The notes: a model not told the origin generated them from the letters alone. A stretch of DNA of 64,000 bases from Christiangramia echinicola DSM 19838 (GCF_000423065.1 NZ_AUHG01000012.1:310001-374000); one strand, 5' to 3'. Shown: positions 52,169 to 61,451, numbered from the stretch's first letter. Translations and numbers: made by a program.

Positions 52169-52642
52169 ATGACAATAAAATTAGTCTGTATAGGAAAAAC
52201 AGATAAAAAAGAACTCGAGGAATTGATCAAGGTCTATTCAGATAGACTTCAGCATTATATAAAATTTGAATTTGAAATAATTCCCGATCTCAAAAAGACT
52301 AAAAATCTGGATGAAAATCAACAAAAATCTAAGGAAGGAGATTTGATACTTTCTGGAGTTCAGAATTCAGATTTCGTGGTGCTACTTGATGAAAACGGAA
52401 AGCAATTCAGTTCAGAAAACTTTTCGGAATATATTCAGAAACGTATGAATACCGGGCTTAAGAGATTGATATTTGTAATAGGAGGACCTTATGGTTTTTC
52501 TGAAGATGTTTACAATAGAGCTGACTCTAAGATCTCACTTTCTAAAATGACCTTTTCCCATCAAATGGTAAGATTATTCTTTACCGAGCAATTATACAGA
52601 GCATTTACAATTTTAAAGAACGAACCTTACCACCACAGATAA
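52169..52642 (+). CDS. rlmH: 23S rRNA (pseudouridine-1915-N3)-methyltransferase
   Basis: A 157-residue SPOUT methyltransferase with the RlmH signature: VVLLDENGKQFSSENFSEYI, LIFVIGGPYGFSEDVYNRAD, ISLSKMTFSHQMVRLFFTEQLYRAFTIL and the terminal PYHHR. It methylates pseudouridine 1915 in helix 69 of 23S rRNA. The purine NTP pyrophosphatase gene follows 9 bases later in the same operon. Confidence 0.96.
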   Translation: MTIKLVCIGKTDKKELEELIKVYSDRLQHYIKFEFEIIPDLKKTKNLDENQQKSKEGDLILSGVQNSDFVVLLDENGKQFSSENFSEYIQKRMNTGLKRLIFVIGGPYGFSEDVYNRADSKISLSKMTFSHQMVRLFFTEQLYRAFTILKNEPYHHR

Positions 52643-52651
52643 TTTAAGAAC

Positions 52652-53224
52652 ATGAAATTAGTTTTCGCAACTCACAATCCCAATAAATTCAAGGAGATAC
52701 AAAGCTTGCTACCCGATCATATTGAACTTCTATCCCTTAAAGATATCGGCTGTGATGAAGATATTGAAGAAACCGGGGATACAATAGATGAGAATGCTAT
52801 AATCAAGGCTGAATATGTTAAAAACCACTATGGATATGACTGTTTTGCAGATGACACGGGCCTGGAAGTAAATTCTCTAGCCGGCGCTCCTGGAGTATTC
52901 TCTGCAAGATACGCAGGTGAGAAAAAAGATGATAATGCCAATGTAGAAAAGCTATTAAGTCAGTTAGAAAAAAGAGACGATAGATCTGCTCGTTTTAAAA
53001 CGGTCATAGCTCTAAACCTTAAAGGAAATGAAAACCTATTCACCGGTATTTGTGAAGGTAAAATCACCTATAAACGAAAGGGTGATAAAGGATTTGGTTA
53101 TGACCCCATCTTTGTACCAACTGGATTTGACAAGACCTTTGCGGAAATGGATCTAAGTGAAAAATCAAAAATCAGTCATCGAGGTATGGCGTTTAAAGAA
53201 TTAATAGAGTATCTATCTAAATAG
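52652..53224 (+). CDS. rdgB: Non-canonical purine NTP pyrophosphatase (RdgB/HAM1)
   Basis: A 190-residue Maf/HAM1-family enzyme: LVFATHNPNKFKEIQSLLPD (substrate loop), CFADDTGLEVNSLAGAPGVFSARYAG (metal-binding Asp pair) and FGYDPIFVPTGFDKTFAEMDLSEKSKISHRGMAF. It removes ITP, XTP and similar from the nucleotide pool. It forms an operon with rlmH. Downstream lies a 350-base gap. Confidence 0.95.
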   Translation: MKLVFATHNPNKFKEIQSLLPDHIELLSLKDIGCDEDIEETGDTIDENAIIKAEYVKNHYGYDCFADDTGLEVNSLAGAPGVFSARYAGEKKDDNANVEKLLSQLEKRDDRSARFKTVIALNLKGNENLFTGICEGKITYKRKGDKGFGYDPIFVPTGFDKTFAEMDLSEKSKISHRGMAFKELIEYLSK

Positions 53225-53446
53225 ATTTCCATATAGCAGAGTTATAGGATGGTTGAAATAAAATCTGCACTTGATTGAAATATGGATTATTCAGAAGGCA
53301 GAATTACATATTAATTTCGTTCCTCAAAGACTTTCTGTTATAAACTAAAACTTGTAATCAAGTTTAAAATCACCTTCAAAACACTTGATTATCAGTAGTT
53401 TATTTTAAATAATTCACTTTTAGGGCTGGAACCAGAAATAAAAGTG

Positions 53447-53454
53447 TACATTTG
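53447..53454 (+). promoter_or_regulatory. -7 promoter element of the DEAD-box helicase gene
   Basis: TACATTTG fits TAnnTTTG, about 117 bases upstream of the ATG. A matching TTG at -33 is not evident. Confidence 0.5.
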
Positions 53455-53524
53455 CCGCTTGAAAAATTCCTCAGGGTGAGGATGTGTTACTGGAAGTTTA
53501 GGTTTAAGTATGTCGATTCGCTTC

Positions 53525-53543
53525 TTATGTAACACTTACATAA
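53525..53543 (+). promoter_or_regulatory. Hairpin in the helicase mRNA leader
   Basis: TTATGTAA, CAC, TTACATAA form a perfect 8-bp stem with a 3-base loop 27 bases before the ATG, and flanking ATTCG/CGAAT can extend it. It could regulate translation or mRNA stability. Confidence 0.55.
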
Positions 53544-53570
53544 TACAATCGAATACTTACATAAAAACGA

Positions 53571-55364
53571 ATGAACGCATTCCAAAAACTTGGACTTGAC
53601 GCAGACTTGCTTAAGGCCATCGAAGACATGGGGTTTGAAACTCCAAGTGAAGTACAGGAAAAATCAATCCCAATTTTATTAGAACAGGAAACAGACCTTG
53701 TTTCTCTTGCACAAACAGGAACCGGCAAAACTGCCGCTTTTGGTTTCCCACTAATTCAAAAGATCGATCCTAATTCTAAAAAGACTCAGGCATTGATCCT
53801 TTCTCCTACCAGAGAACTTTGTTTACAGATCACTAATGAGATCAAGAACTATTCAAAATATAAGAAATCTTTAAATGTAGTTGCCGTTTACGGTGGCGCT
53901 AGCATTACAGATCAGGCCAGATCTATTGAGAGAGGAGCACAAATCATTGTTGCTACTCCAGGTAGAATGCAGGATATGATTAGAAGAAGATTGGCTAACA
54001 TCTCCTCTATTGGGTATTGTGTACTTGATGAGGCAGACGAAATGCTGAATATGGGATTTTATGAGGATATTAAAAGCATCCTTTCTCATACTCCAAAAGA
54101 AAAGAAAACCTGGTTGTTCTCTGCAACAATGCCAAAAGAGGTAGCAAAGATCGCCAAGAAATTCATGACAAATCCTATAGAAATTACTGTAGGTTCAAAG
54201 AATAAAGGTACTTCTAACGTATCTCATGAATACTATTTAGTGAATCATCGTAATAGATATGACGCTTTAAAGCGATTAGCCGATGCCAATCCTGAAATAT
54301 TCTCAGTAATTTTCTGTAGAACCAAAAGGGATACTCAGAAGGTAGCTGAAAAACTTATTGAAGATGGTTATAATGCAGCAGCACTTCACGGAGATCTAAG
54401 TCAGAATCAACGTGACCTGGTAATGAAAAGTTTCAGAAGCCGTCAGATCCAGATGCTTGTAGCAACAGATGTTGCAGCTCGTGGAATTGATGTTGATGAT
54501 ATTACGCATGTAATTAACTATCAATTGCCAGATGAGATAGAAACTTACACTCACCGTAGTGGTAGAACTGGTAGAGCTGGAAAGAATGGTGTTTCTATGG
54601 TGATCATTTCTAAAAGTGAAGTTCGCAAGATTAGAACTGTAGAAAAGATTATTCAGCAGAAATTCGAGGAAAAGTCTATTCCAGATGGAAAAGAGATCTG
54701 TAAAACACAGCTTTTCCATTTAGCAAATGATATTAAAAAGACAGAGATCAATCACGATATTGATCCATATCTTCCAACAATAAATGAGGCTCTTGAAGAT
54801 TTCACAAAAGAAGAACTAATCAAAAAATTCTTTTCTGTAGAATTCACCCGCTTCTATAATTATTACGAAAAGGCTCCAGACCTTTCATCTGAATCTGCAG
54901 GAGGAAGACCTGAAGTGTCTGAAGGAAATACAAGATACTTTATCAACGTAGGCTCTAAAGATGGTTATGACTGGAAGAGTCTAAAAGACTTCCTTACAGA
55001 AGAACTTAATTTAGACAGGGATGATATCTTTAAAGTAGATACCAAAGCAAGTTTTTCTTTCTTTAATACAGATGAAAAGCACGCAGATCTTATCCTAAGT
55101 ACATTTACAGATTACCAGCAAAATGGAAGATTTGTAAATGTTGAAATCACAAAAGATCAGAAATCTGAAAGAGGCGGAGGACGAAGAAGAGAACGCAGCG
55201 GAGGCGGCGGAGGTAGAAGAAACTCCAAAGGCTTTGATGATAAAAAAGGTGGTAAATTCAGCGGGAAAAGAAGATCTGAAAAAAGAGATGATAAAAGCCC
55301 AAGAAAAGGTGGTCGAAATAAGAATATCGAAAACTCTATAAAGAGAAGAAGATCTAAAGCTTAA
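53571..55364 (+). CDS. DEAD-box ATP-dependent RNA helicase
   Basis: A 597-residue helicase with Q motif, motif I (AQTGTGKTAAFGFP), Ia (PTRELCLQI), II (DEADEML), III (SATMP), and VI (HRSGRTGRAG). After about residue 460 there is a DbpA-like RNA-binding domain (TRYFINVGSKDGYDWKSLKDF), then a basic Gly/Arg/Lys-rich tail. It resembles DeaD/CshA-type enzymes acting in ribosome assembly and cold adaptation. The tail binds RNA non-specifically. It is followed by a strong terminator. Confidence 0.94.
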   Translation: MNAFQKLGLDADLLKAIEDMGFETPSEVQEKSIPILLEQETDLVSLAQTGTGKTAAFGFPLIQKIDPNSKKTQALILSPTRELCLQITNEIKNYSKYKKSLNVVAVYGGASITDQARSIERGAQIIVATPGRMQDMIRRRLANISSIGYCVLDEADEMLNMGFYEDIKSILSHTPKEKKTWLFSATMPKEVAKIAKKFMTNPIEITVGSKNKGTSNVSHEYYLVNHRNRYDALKRLADANPEIFSVIFCRTKRDTQKVAEKLIEDGYNAAALHGDLSQNQRDLVMKSFRSRQIQMLVATDVAARGIDVDDITHVINYQLPDEIETYTHRSGRTGRAGKNGVSMVIISKSEVRKIRTVEKIIQQKFEEKSIPDGKEICKTQLFHLANDIKKTEINHDIDPYLPTINEALEDFTKEELIKKFFSVEFTRFYNYYEKAPDLSSESAGGRPEVSEGNTRYFINVGSKDGYDWKSLKDFLTEELNLDRDDIFKVDTKASFSFFNTDEKHADLILSTFTDYQQNGRFVNVEITKDQKSERGGGRRRERSGGGGGRRNSKGFDDKKGGKFSGKRRSEKRDDKSPRKGGRNKNIENSIKRRRSKA

Positions 55365-55375
55365 TAATTTAAATT

Positions 55376-55415
55376 AATGCCAAACTTAAATCTCTAAGTT
55401 TGGCATTGTTTTTTA
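55376..55415 (+). terminator. Terminator of the DEAD-box helicase gene
   Basis: AATGCCAAACTTA (55,376-55,388) pairs perfectly with TAAGTTTGGCATT (55,395-55,407), followed by GTTTTTT. A textbook intrinsic terminator. Confidence 0.9.
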
Positions 55416-55446
55416 TAAGGATTTTATATTTTTAGCCCCAATTGTT

Positions 55447-56199
55447 ATGAAAAACATCTTCTTTATACTTTTTGTTCTCTTAACCGGGTACATGTCTGCT
55501 CAGGATATGGTATCAGGAACGGTTATGAATGCCGCCAATGATAAACCTATCGAGAACGTACATATTGTAAACCTGAACCAGGTTAAAGGGGCAACTACAG
55601 GCGAGAGTGGTGAATTTGAACTACAGGCTACAGTAAATGATACTTTATATTTTTCATACTTAGGATTCAGGTCTATACGAGTTAGAGTTACCAATGACTG
55701 GCTAAAATATGGTAATGTAAAGGTAAAAATGACTGAACTAGGTTTCGCTCTCGAAGAAGTAACGGTAAACTCTATAAATTTAACGGGTTATCTTGAGATC
55801 GATGCTAAGAATATTCCTATCTATGATAATTACAGGTATAGTATATCAGGCTTAAATTCCGGGTATGAAGGTGGAGACTCCTCTCCTAGTGCTGTAACAA
55901 AAGCCATACGTTCGCTTTCCAACCCTGCGGACCTCGTCTACAATATTTTTGGAACTAGACCACGACAAATGAAAAAATTAAGGCAAATGAAAAAGGATGA
56001 TAACATCCGGAATTTGCTGCGTAATAAATTTGATCGTGAAACTTTAATGGCCTTGCTACAAGTGAACAGAGCCGAAATTGATGAGATTCTTAATAATTGC
56101 AACTACTCACAGGATTTCATGAAAACCGCCAATGATCTTCAAATACTTGACGCGATCAACAGCTGTTACGAAGAGTATAAGGTTCTTCAGAAAAATTAA
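55447..56199 (+). CDS. Secreted protein with carboxypeptidase-regulatory-like domain
   Basis: A 250-residue protein: signal peptide (ending MSAQ), then a CarboxypepD_reg-like beta-sandwich (about residues 22-105: VSGTVMNAANDKPIENVHIVN, GATTGESGEFEL, SYLGFRSI), and a charged helical C-terminal half with no recognised domain. Such N-terminal domains are common in Bacteroidetes outer-membrane and surface proteins; here there is no barrel. Its stop overlaps that of the convergent SRPBCC gene by 4 bases. Confidence 0.83.
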   Translation: MKNIFFILFVLLTGYMSAQDMVSGTVMNAANDKPIENVHIVNLNQVKGATTGESGEFELQATVNDTLYFSYLGFRSIRVRVTNDWLKYGNVKVKMTELGFALEEVTVNSINLTGYLEIDAKNIPIYDNYRYSISGLNSGYEGGDSSPSAVTKAIRSLSNPADLVYNIFGTRPRQMKKLRQMKKDDNIRNLLRNKFDRETLMALLQVNRAEIDEILNNCNYSQDFMKTANDLQILDAINSCYEEYKVLQKN

Positions 56200-56729
56200 T
56201 TGGTCTCCAGAATATCTTTCAATTCTTTTAAACCATCCTGAAATTTATCTCCTAAAGCCTTTTCTGGTGGATAGAAAATACTGATTATGGTCAATGGAAA
56301 TGCTAAATGACCACGCGTACCCCAAACCATTTTTGTCTTTTCGGCTTCAATTTCTTTTACTCCAACATAGGTAAGAGCATTGACTTTTACAGGTTTTACA
56401 AATAGAATTTTGGTTTCTAATACCCTTCCCTGTTTTGTTTTTACAATACGTTGGATTCCCTCACCTACCTTACTGTTTCCTTTCCAGTAAAAACTTGATC
56501 CAACTTTACCATCCTCGCCTTTATACTTTAATGTAGCCTCAGTATCTCTTTTGAACCAGGGATTCCAGAGAGGTTGCTTTTTTAATTGCCTTACAAAATT
56601 GAAAACCTCTTCTCTAGGCTTGTTTATTACCACAGTTCTACTTACATCATATTCTTTCTTAGCCCACGCGTGTAGGAAAGCAAAAAATGTGATAAATGCA
56701 ATTATCAGATAAAAAAAGAGGGTCATCAA
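56196..56729 (-). CDS. SRPBCC family protein
   Basis: A 177-residue protein with one N-terminal membrane helix (LFFYLIIAFITFFAFLHAW) and a START/SRPBCC-type ligand-binding domain (VSRTVVINKPREEVFNFVRQL, PLWNPWFKRDTEATLKYKGEDGKVG, TKMVWGTRGHL). The family binds hydrophobic ligands. No ligand can be predicted. It runs convergently with the upstream gene and overlaps it by 4 bases. Confidence 0.85.
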   Translation of the reverse strand: MMTLFFYLIIAFITFFAFLHAWAKKEYDVSRTVVINKPREEVFNFVRQLKKQPLWNPWFKRDTEATLKYKGEDGKVGSSFYWKGNSKVGEGIQRIVKTKQGRVLETKILFVKPVKVNALTYVGVKEIEAEKTKMVWGTRGHLAFPLTIISIFYPPEKALGDKFQDGLKELKDILETN

Positions 56730-56761
56730 TAAAATTTAAGGCGATGAAAAGTTACAAATAA

Positions 56762-57424
56762 TTACTGATTCAAAAATCGTTCAATAATTTCTTCTGAATT
56801 TTTTATAGTTTTCTTTGTCCAGCTCATACGGATATTAGTCTTTTCTGTCTCAGTAAATTGCCAGTCAACACCTGAACTTCTTAATTTTGAAGTAAGATTT
56901 TGTAAAATTATCGCCGCCGAAACTGAAATATTCAAACTTTCTGTAAATCCGTACATGGGTATTTTAATGCTTGCATCTGCTTCTCGCATAATTTCTTCAG
57001 AAAGTCCATCTTTTTCGGTTCCAAAAAAAAGTGCTGCCGGAGAACTAATATCGAAATCATTCAACATCTGCGAATCATCATGAGGGCTGGTGGCTATTAT
57101 CCTGTAGCCTTCTGCTCTTAATCTCTTTAGACAGGCTTTCGTAGAAGTATATCGGTTTATATCAACCCATTTTTGAGCTCCCATTGCTATTTCCTTATCA
57201 ATACGTCGGGGGATCTTTTCTTCTATCACATGAATATTCTGAATTCCGAATACATCACAACTTCGAACCACAGCGCTTGTATTATGCAATTGAAAAACAT
57301 CCTGTGCCACAACCGTTAAATGATTGGTACGTTCAGCCAGGACCTTCTCAAACAACATTTTTCGCCTTGGGGTGAGGTATTCCTGCAGGTGATCTAAGAT
57401 TTCTTTATCGTTCATTTCGGGCAT
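56762..57424 (-). CDS. trmH: tRNA/rRNA 2'-O-methyltransferase, TrmH (SpoU) family
   Basis: A 220-residue SPOUT methyltransferase. The N-terminal segment (TPRRKMLFEKVLAERTNHLTVVAQDVFQLHNTSAVVRSCDVFGI) and the C-terminal knot (ALFFGTEKDGLSEE, MYGFTESLNISVSAAIIL) match TrmH, which methylates the ribose of G18 in tRNA. Close paralogues act on other RNA sites, so the target is likely but not proven. The gene lies downstream of a terminator belonging to the CHRD gene. Confidence 0.88.
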   Translation of the reverse strand: MPEMNDKEILDHLQEYLTPRRKMLFEKVLAERTNHLTVVAQDVFQLHNTSAVVRSCDVFGIQNIHVIEEKIPRRIDKEIAMGAQKWVDINRYTSTKACLKRLRAEGYRIIATSPHDDSQMLNDFDISSPAALFFGTEKDGLSEEIMREADASIKIPMYGFTESLNISVSAAIILQNLTSKLRSSGVDWQFTETEKTNIRMSWTKKTIKNSEEIIERFLNQ

Positions 57425-57427
57425 AAA

Positions 57428-57456
57428 ATAAAAAAACCCGCCATGAAGTCGGGTTC
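57428..57456 (-). terminator. Terminator of the CHRD lipoprotein gene
   Basis: On the minus strand AACCCG pairs with CGGGTT around a 9-base loop (57,435-57,455) and is followed by a T run. It lies about 25 bases after the CHRD stop and just before the trmH start. Confidence 0.8.
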
Positions 57457-57478
57457 TTTTCTGAAATAATTTTAAAGT

Positions 57479-58690
57479 TTATGTGGCATTCAACCCTATG
57501 TTTCCCTGAGCAACAAGAACTCCTAATTCTTCTGCGTTTAAATGAATATTAATGTAACCATCATACTCTATCAATGCGTTGTAATCTATAGTTTCAGCAT
57601 CTTCTCCGTTAAAAGCCGATACATTTGTCACACTTATACCAGTAGTTCCATTCACGCTATTTAATGTAATAGCTATATCTCCAGGAGCATCAGCTATAGA
57701 ACCCACATGAATATGAGCCGGATACATCGCACCTTCTACAGTGTTTTCTAAAGAGAGTATAACCAGAGTCTCTCCATTTACTCTTTTTTTGAATATTGCA
57801 TTTCCCATAATTGCAGCTACATCTACACTATTTAAAGAATAAGAAGTCGTATCACCGGTTAATTCATTCTGTCCAATATCCCCCTGAGCTACCAATATTT
57901 CAAGTTCTTCAGCATCTAAATGAACATTGATATAACCGTCGTAATTCAATACATCAGCATAGCCAAACATTTCACCTTCGTCTAAAGCAGCTACATTGGT
58001 TTTACTCATTCCGGTAGTTCCATTAACTGAATTAAATGTAAAAGCGATATCACCGCTTTCTGCAGCCGTATTCATATGAATATGTGCTGGGTGCATACCT
58101 CCATCCGGGGTATTTTCAAGCTTTAAAGTAGCTAAGGCCTCACCATTTACTCGTTCTTCAAAAGTTGCGGTTCCCATTATTCCTTCAACATCTTTCTCCC
58201 CGAGTTCAAAAACTTTCGCCTGGCCGGTTAGATCATTTTCACCGATATCTCCCTGTGCTACTAGAGTTTCCAGTTCTTCAGTACTTAAATGTACATTAAT
58301 ATAACCATCAAAAGTTACAGCTTCAGCATAGGTAATTGGAGAACCATCATCTAAAGTTGAAAATGTTGTTGTACTCAATCCTGACGAACCATCAATAGGC
58401 TCAAAGGTTAAGGCGACATCCCCTCCTTCTGCAGCATTATTAAAATGAATATGTGCTGGATGCATTCCAGAACTGTTACCATTCAATTGAATCTCAACAG
58501 TTATGCTATTATCCTCATTTTCCATGAATGTTGCATTTCCAGAAATAGCCGCATCGCTAACAGCTGAAAGATCAAAAGTAACAGTAGCCCCGTTAAATTG
58601 CTGACCTACTGGCTGCATTGCATCATCACTACTACAGCTCAATAAAACAAAGGGCAATGTTATTAGAAAAGCTCGAAATAAATTTCTCAT
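57479..58690 (-). CDS. Lipoprotein with three CHRD domains
   Basis: A 403-residue lipoprotein (lipobox LLSCS, Cys19) with three CHRD repeats at about residues 28-155, 160-278 and 285-400, each containing the MHPAHIHF- or PAHIH-like motif, a NGTTG(M/I)S turn and a YDGYINVHL strand. CHRD domains are found in chordin and in many bacterial surface proteins, probably as adhesion or binding modules; the His pair HIH may bind metal. It is not known what it binds. It follows a standalone layout with its own terminator. Confidence 0.88.
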   Translation of the reverse strand: MRNLFRAFLITLPFVLLSCSSDDAMQPVGQQFNGATVTFDLSAVSDAAISGNATFMENEDNSITVEIQLNGNSSGMHPAHIHFNNAAEGGDVALTFEPIDGSSGLSTTTFSTLDDGSPITYAEAVTFDGYINVHLSTEELETLVAQGDIGENDLTGQAKVFELGEKDVEGIMGTATFEERVNGEALATLKLENTPDGGMHPAHIHMNTAAESGDIAFTFNSVNGTTGMSKTNVAALDEGEMFGYADVLNYDGYINVHLDAEELEILVAQGDIGQNELTGDTTSYSLNSVDVAAIMGNAIFKKRVNGETLVILSLENTVEGAMYPAHIHVGSIADAPGDIAITLNSVNGTTGISVTNVSAFNGEDAETIDYNALIEYDGYINIHLNAEELGVLVAQGNIGLNAT

Positions 58691-58828
58691 TAGAATAAGT
58701 ATTTAGTAATTTTCATTGCTTGGATAGTTTTATTTCCTTTTCAACCTTTTATTTCTGTAAGATAATTACTCTGAATGATACTCTTAAGGTGAAAGCAAGA
58801 AAAGAAATTTATACTAATTAACGTTAAC

Positions 58829-59512
58829 ATGGAAAAAATTGTTGTCTTAACTGGCGCGGGGATAAGTGCTGAAAGTGGAATTAAAACTTTTAGAGACGCT
58901 GATGGATTATGGGAGGGTCATGATGTTATGGAAGTAGCCTCTCCTATTGGTTGGCAAAATAACATGGAGATGGTTCTTGATTTTTATAATCAAAGAAGAC
59001 GGCAATTGCTAAAAGTTCAGCCTAATGAAGCTCATCATGCGCTGGTGAGATTACAGGACAAATTTGATGTAGAAATTATTACTCAAAACATAGATGATCT
59101 ACATGAAAGAGCTGGGAGTTCTAAAGTAACTCATCTACATGGGGAATTGCTTAAAGCAAGAAGCACCTTTGATGATGACCTGGTTATGGACTGGAAAAAA
59201 GATATAAGTGTAGGTGATTTTTGCGAACACAATCATCAATTGCGCCCGCACGTGGTATGGTTTGGCGAGGCCGTACCCATGTTTCAAAAATCTGCCGAAA
59301 TAGCTTCAACTGCCGATATTATAATTGTTATAGGTACATCTATGCAGGTTTATCCCGCAGCCAGCCTGGTAGATTTTGCCCCCAGACACGCTCCTATCTA
59401 TTTTATAGATCCTAATCCAAATATTCAGGAGAGTAGTCGGCTTAAAATAATTAACGATAAGGCCGTAATTGGAGTTCCAAAACTTGTAGAAACCTTACTT
59501 CAGAAAGAGTAA
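58829..59512 (+). CDS. Sirtuin-type NAD-dependent deacylase (CobB-like)
   Basis: A 227-residue Sir2 protein: GAGISAESGIKTFRDADGLW (NAD binding), TQNIDDLHERAGS, catalytic His in HLHGE and the GEAVP and GTSMQVYPAA segments. The FYNQRRRQL segment contains the Tyr-x-x-Arg pair of class III sirtuins, which favour acyl groups such as succinyl. The four zinc Cys typical of sirtuins are absent from the zinc domain (only one Cys at FCEHN). The next gene starts at the same base the stop ends (overlap), so they are coupled. Confidence 0.9.
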   Translation: MEKIVVLTGAGISAESGIKTFRDADGLWEGHDVMEVASPIGWQNNMEMVLDFYNQRRRQLLKVQPNEAHHALVRLQDKFDVEIITQNIDDLHERAGSSKVTHLHGELLKARSTFDDDLVMDWKKDISVGDFCEHNHQLRPHVVWFGEAVPMFQKSAEIASTADIIIVIGTSMQVYPAASLVDFAPRHAPIYFIDPNPNIQESSRLKIINDKAVIGVPKLVETLLQKE

Positions 59513-60057
59513 TGAAAATTCAGGAAATCCTAAATAAGACAGATGCTACCTTAATTAAAAGAACAATGGCTTCTCAAAAATTAATTGAATCTGAAGAATT
59601 AAGAAAACAGGCCGTTGAATTAATCAAAAATAGGGATACAGAATACTCTTTAAAAGCATTGATGGTATTAGAGGTATTCGCCAGAGAACATTTCGAATAT
59701 TTAAAACCATATCTCCCGTCCCTTATAATTTATGGAAAGGAATATAATGATTCCTCCTCCAGAAGATGCCTATCTAAAATTTACAATTTCGCCATCAACA
59801 GTGCTAATAAATTTGAATCTAATTTCAATTTATCAAATCAATCAAAATCAGGGATAATAGAACAATCTTTTTTATGGCTTGTCTCAAAAGAAAAGACTGC
59901 CGTTAAAGTTTTTTGCATGCAGAATTTATATGAATTAAGGGAAGAAAAACATTGGATATCAGATCAATTAAAAGGAATTCTTGAGAAGGATATGGCACAA
60001 TCATCTGCAGGTTTTAAATCTCGTGGAATAAAGATTTTAAGGAAATTAAAGCAGTAG
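59512..60057 (+). CDS. Helical protein of unknown function, upstream of purB
   Basis: A 181-residue protein that is mostly alpha-helical (KQAVELIKNRDTEYSLKALMVLEVFAREHFEYLKPYL), possibly HEAT-like, with no catalytic motif. It overlaps the sirtuin stop by one base and lies 56 bases upstream of purB. Homologues are often labelled adenylosuccinate lyase only because of their neighbour; the sequence itself does not resemble that enzyme. Function is unknown. Confidence 0.75.
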   Translation: MKIQEILNKTDATLIKRTMASQKLIESEELRKQAVELIKNRDTEYSLKALMVLEVFAREHFEYLKPYLPSLIIYGKEYNDSSSRRCLSKIYNFAINSANKFESNFNLSNQSKSGIIEQSFLWLVSKEKTAVKVFCMQNLYELREEKHWISDQLKGILEKDMAQSSAGFKSRGIKILRKLKQ

Positions 60058-60113
60058 TTTTTTTGTAAAATTTGAAGCGGTATCTTTACCCTTTTAATTT
60101 TTAAAAGTAAAAG

Positions 60114-61451
60114 ATGACATCACTTTCTGCAGTTTCTCCAATTGATGGACGATACAGATCTAAGACCAAGAAGCTTTCGCCCTATTTTAGTGAAGAAGCA
60201 TTGATAAAATACAGAATTCTTGTTGAAGTTGAATATTTTATTGCGCTACATGAGCAGGGTTTAGCTCAGCTGAAAGATGTTGATACTAATAATTTCAAAA
60301 AGTTAAGAGAATTATATGAGAACTTTACCAGCATTGATGCACAGGCGGTAAAAAAGATCGAAAAAGTTACCAACCACGACGTTAAAGCGGTGGAGTATTT
60401 TCTGAAAGAAGAGTTCGAGAAACTGGGAATGCAAACTTCCAAAGAGTTTATCCATTTTGGACTTACTTCCCAGGATATTAATAATACGGCCATTCCATTA
60501 AGCCTGAAAGATGCCGTAAATGAAGTTTATTTACCAGAATTAAATGAGATCATAGCAAGGCTTCAGGAACTGGCAGAAGGATGGAAAGACATTCCTCTTT
60601 TAGCAAGGACACATGGTCAGCCAGCTTCACCAACAAGGCTAGGGAAAGAAATAAATGTATTCGTTGTACGAATCCAGGAGCAAATGAGATTGCTGAAGGA
60701 TATACCTCACGCAGCGAAATTTGGTGGCGCTACGGGTAATTTTAACGCTCACAAAGTTGCATACCCTGAAACTGACTGGAAGAAATTTGGAAATAACTTT
60801 GTAGAGAACAAATTGGGTCTACATCACTCCTTCCCTACTACACAGATAGAGCATTACGATCATGCTGCGGCACTATTTGACTCCCTTAAAAGGATCAATA
60901 ATATTTTACTGGATCTTGATCGTGATATCTGGACCTATATTTCAATGGATTATTTTAAACAAAAGATCAAAAAAGGTGAAATAGGCTCTTCTGCGATGCC
61001 ACACAAGGTAAATCCTATTGATTTTGAAAATAGTGAAGGAAACCTGGGAATAGCTAATGCGATCTTTGAGCATCTGTCTGCAAAACTTCCTGTGAGTAGA
61101 TTACAAAGAGACCTAACAGATAGTACGGTTTTAAGAAATATAGGTGTACCAATAGGTCATACCCTTATTGCTTTTAAATCAACCTTAAAAGGTCTCAATA
61201 AGCTTTTACTAAACGAGGAGAAACTTAACGCCGATTTAGAAAATAACTGGGCTGTTGTTGCGGAGGCCATTCAAACAATATTGAGACGTGAAGGTTTCAA
61301 AAACCCTTATGAAGCACTTAAAGGATTAACCAGAACTAATGAAAGGATTACTGAAAAAAGTATGTCTGAGTTCATTGACCAACTGGAAGTTTCAGAGAAA
61401 ATAAAAGAAGAGCTACATAAGATCACTCCTCAAAACTACACAGGTATATAA
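60114..61451 (+). CDS. purB: Adenylosuccinate lyase
   Basis: A 445-residue fumarase/aspartase superfamily enzyme. It has the AVSPIDGRYRSKTKKLSPYFS start, HFGLTSQDINNTA, LARTHGQPASPT and the signature GSSAMPHKVNPIDFENSEG. It acts twice in purine synthesis: SAICAR to AICAR and adenylosuccinate to AMP. Length and motifs are normal. A perfect terminator follows. Confidence 0.97.
   Translation: MTSLSAVSPIDGRYRSKTKKLSPYFSEEALIKYRILVEVEYFIALHEQGLAQLKDVDTNNFKKLRELYENFTSIDAQAVKKIEKVTNHDVKAVEYFLKEEFEKLGMQTSKEFIHFGLTSQDINNTAIPLSLKDAVNEVYLPELNEIIARLQELAEGWKDIPLLARTHGQPASPTRLGKEINVFVVRIQEQMRLLKDIPHAAKFGGATGNFNAHKVAYPETDWKKFGNNFVENKLGLHHSFPTTQIEHYDHAAALFDSLKRINNILLDLDRDIWTYISMDYFKQKIKKGEIGSSAMPHKVNPIDFENSEGNLGIANAIFEHLSAKLPVSRLQRDLTDSTVLRNIGVPIGHTLIAFKSTLKGLNKLLLNEEKLNADLENNWAVVAEAIQTILRREGFKNPYEALKGLTRTNERITEKSMSEFIDQLEVSEKIKEELHKITPQNYTGI

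Larger units (their letters stand above)
53225..53570 (+). other. Intergenic region and long leader of the DEAD-box helicase gene
   Basis: No gene. It holds an inverted repeat TAATCAAGT/ACTTGATTA (53,355-53,391, perhaps an rdgB stop signal), a promoter -7 box TACATTTG (53,447-53,454) and a hairpin (53,525-53,543). If the promoter is used, the helicase mRNA has a leader of about 110 bases. Long structured leaders are typical of cold-regulated helicase genes, which is inference here. Confidence 0.6.

Noticed and set aside
10098-53543. TTATGTAA/TTACATAA repeats at 10,098-10,162 and 53,525-53,543 as a shared regulatory site
   Set aside because: The 8-mer is short and AT-rich, the spacing is very different, and one copy is on the ICE and one on the chromosome, so chance is the simpler explanation.
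59512-60057. Possible second adenylosuccinate lyase gene
   Set aside because: It is next to purB and similar proteins are often labelled so, but it has none of the lyase motifs and is only 181 residues, against 445 for the real enzyme.
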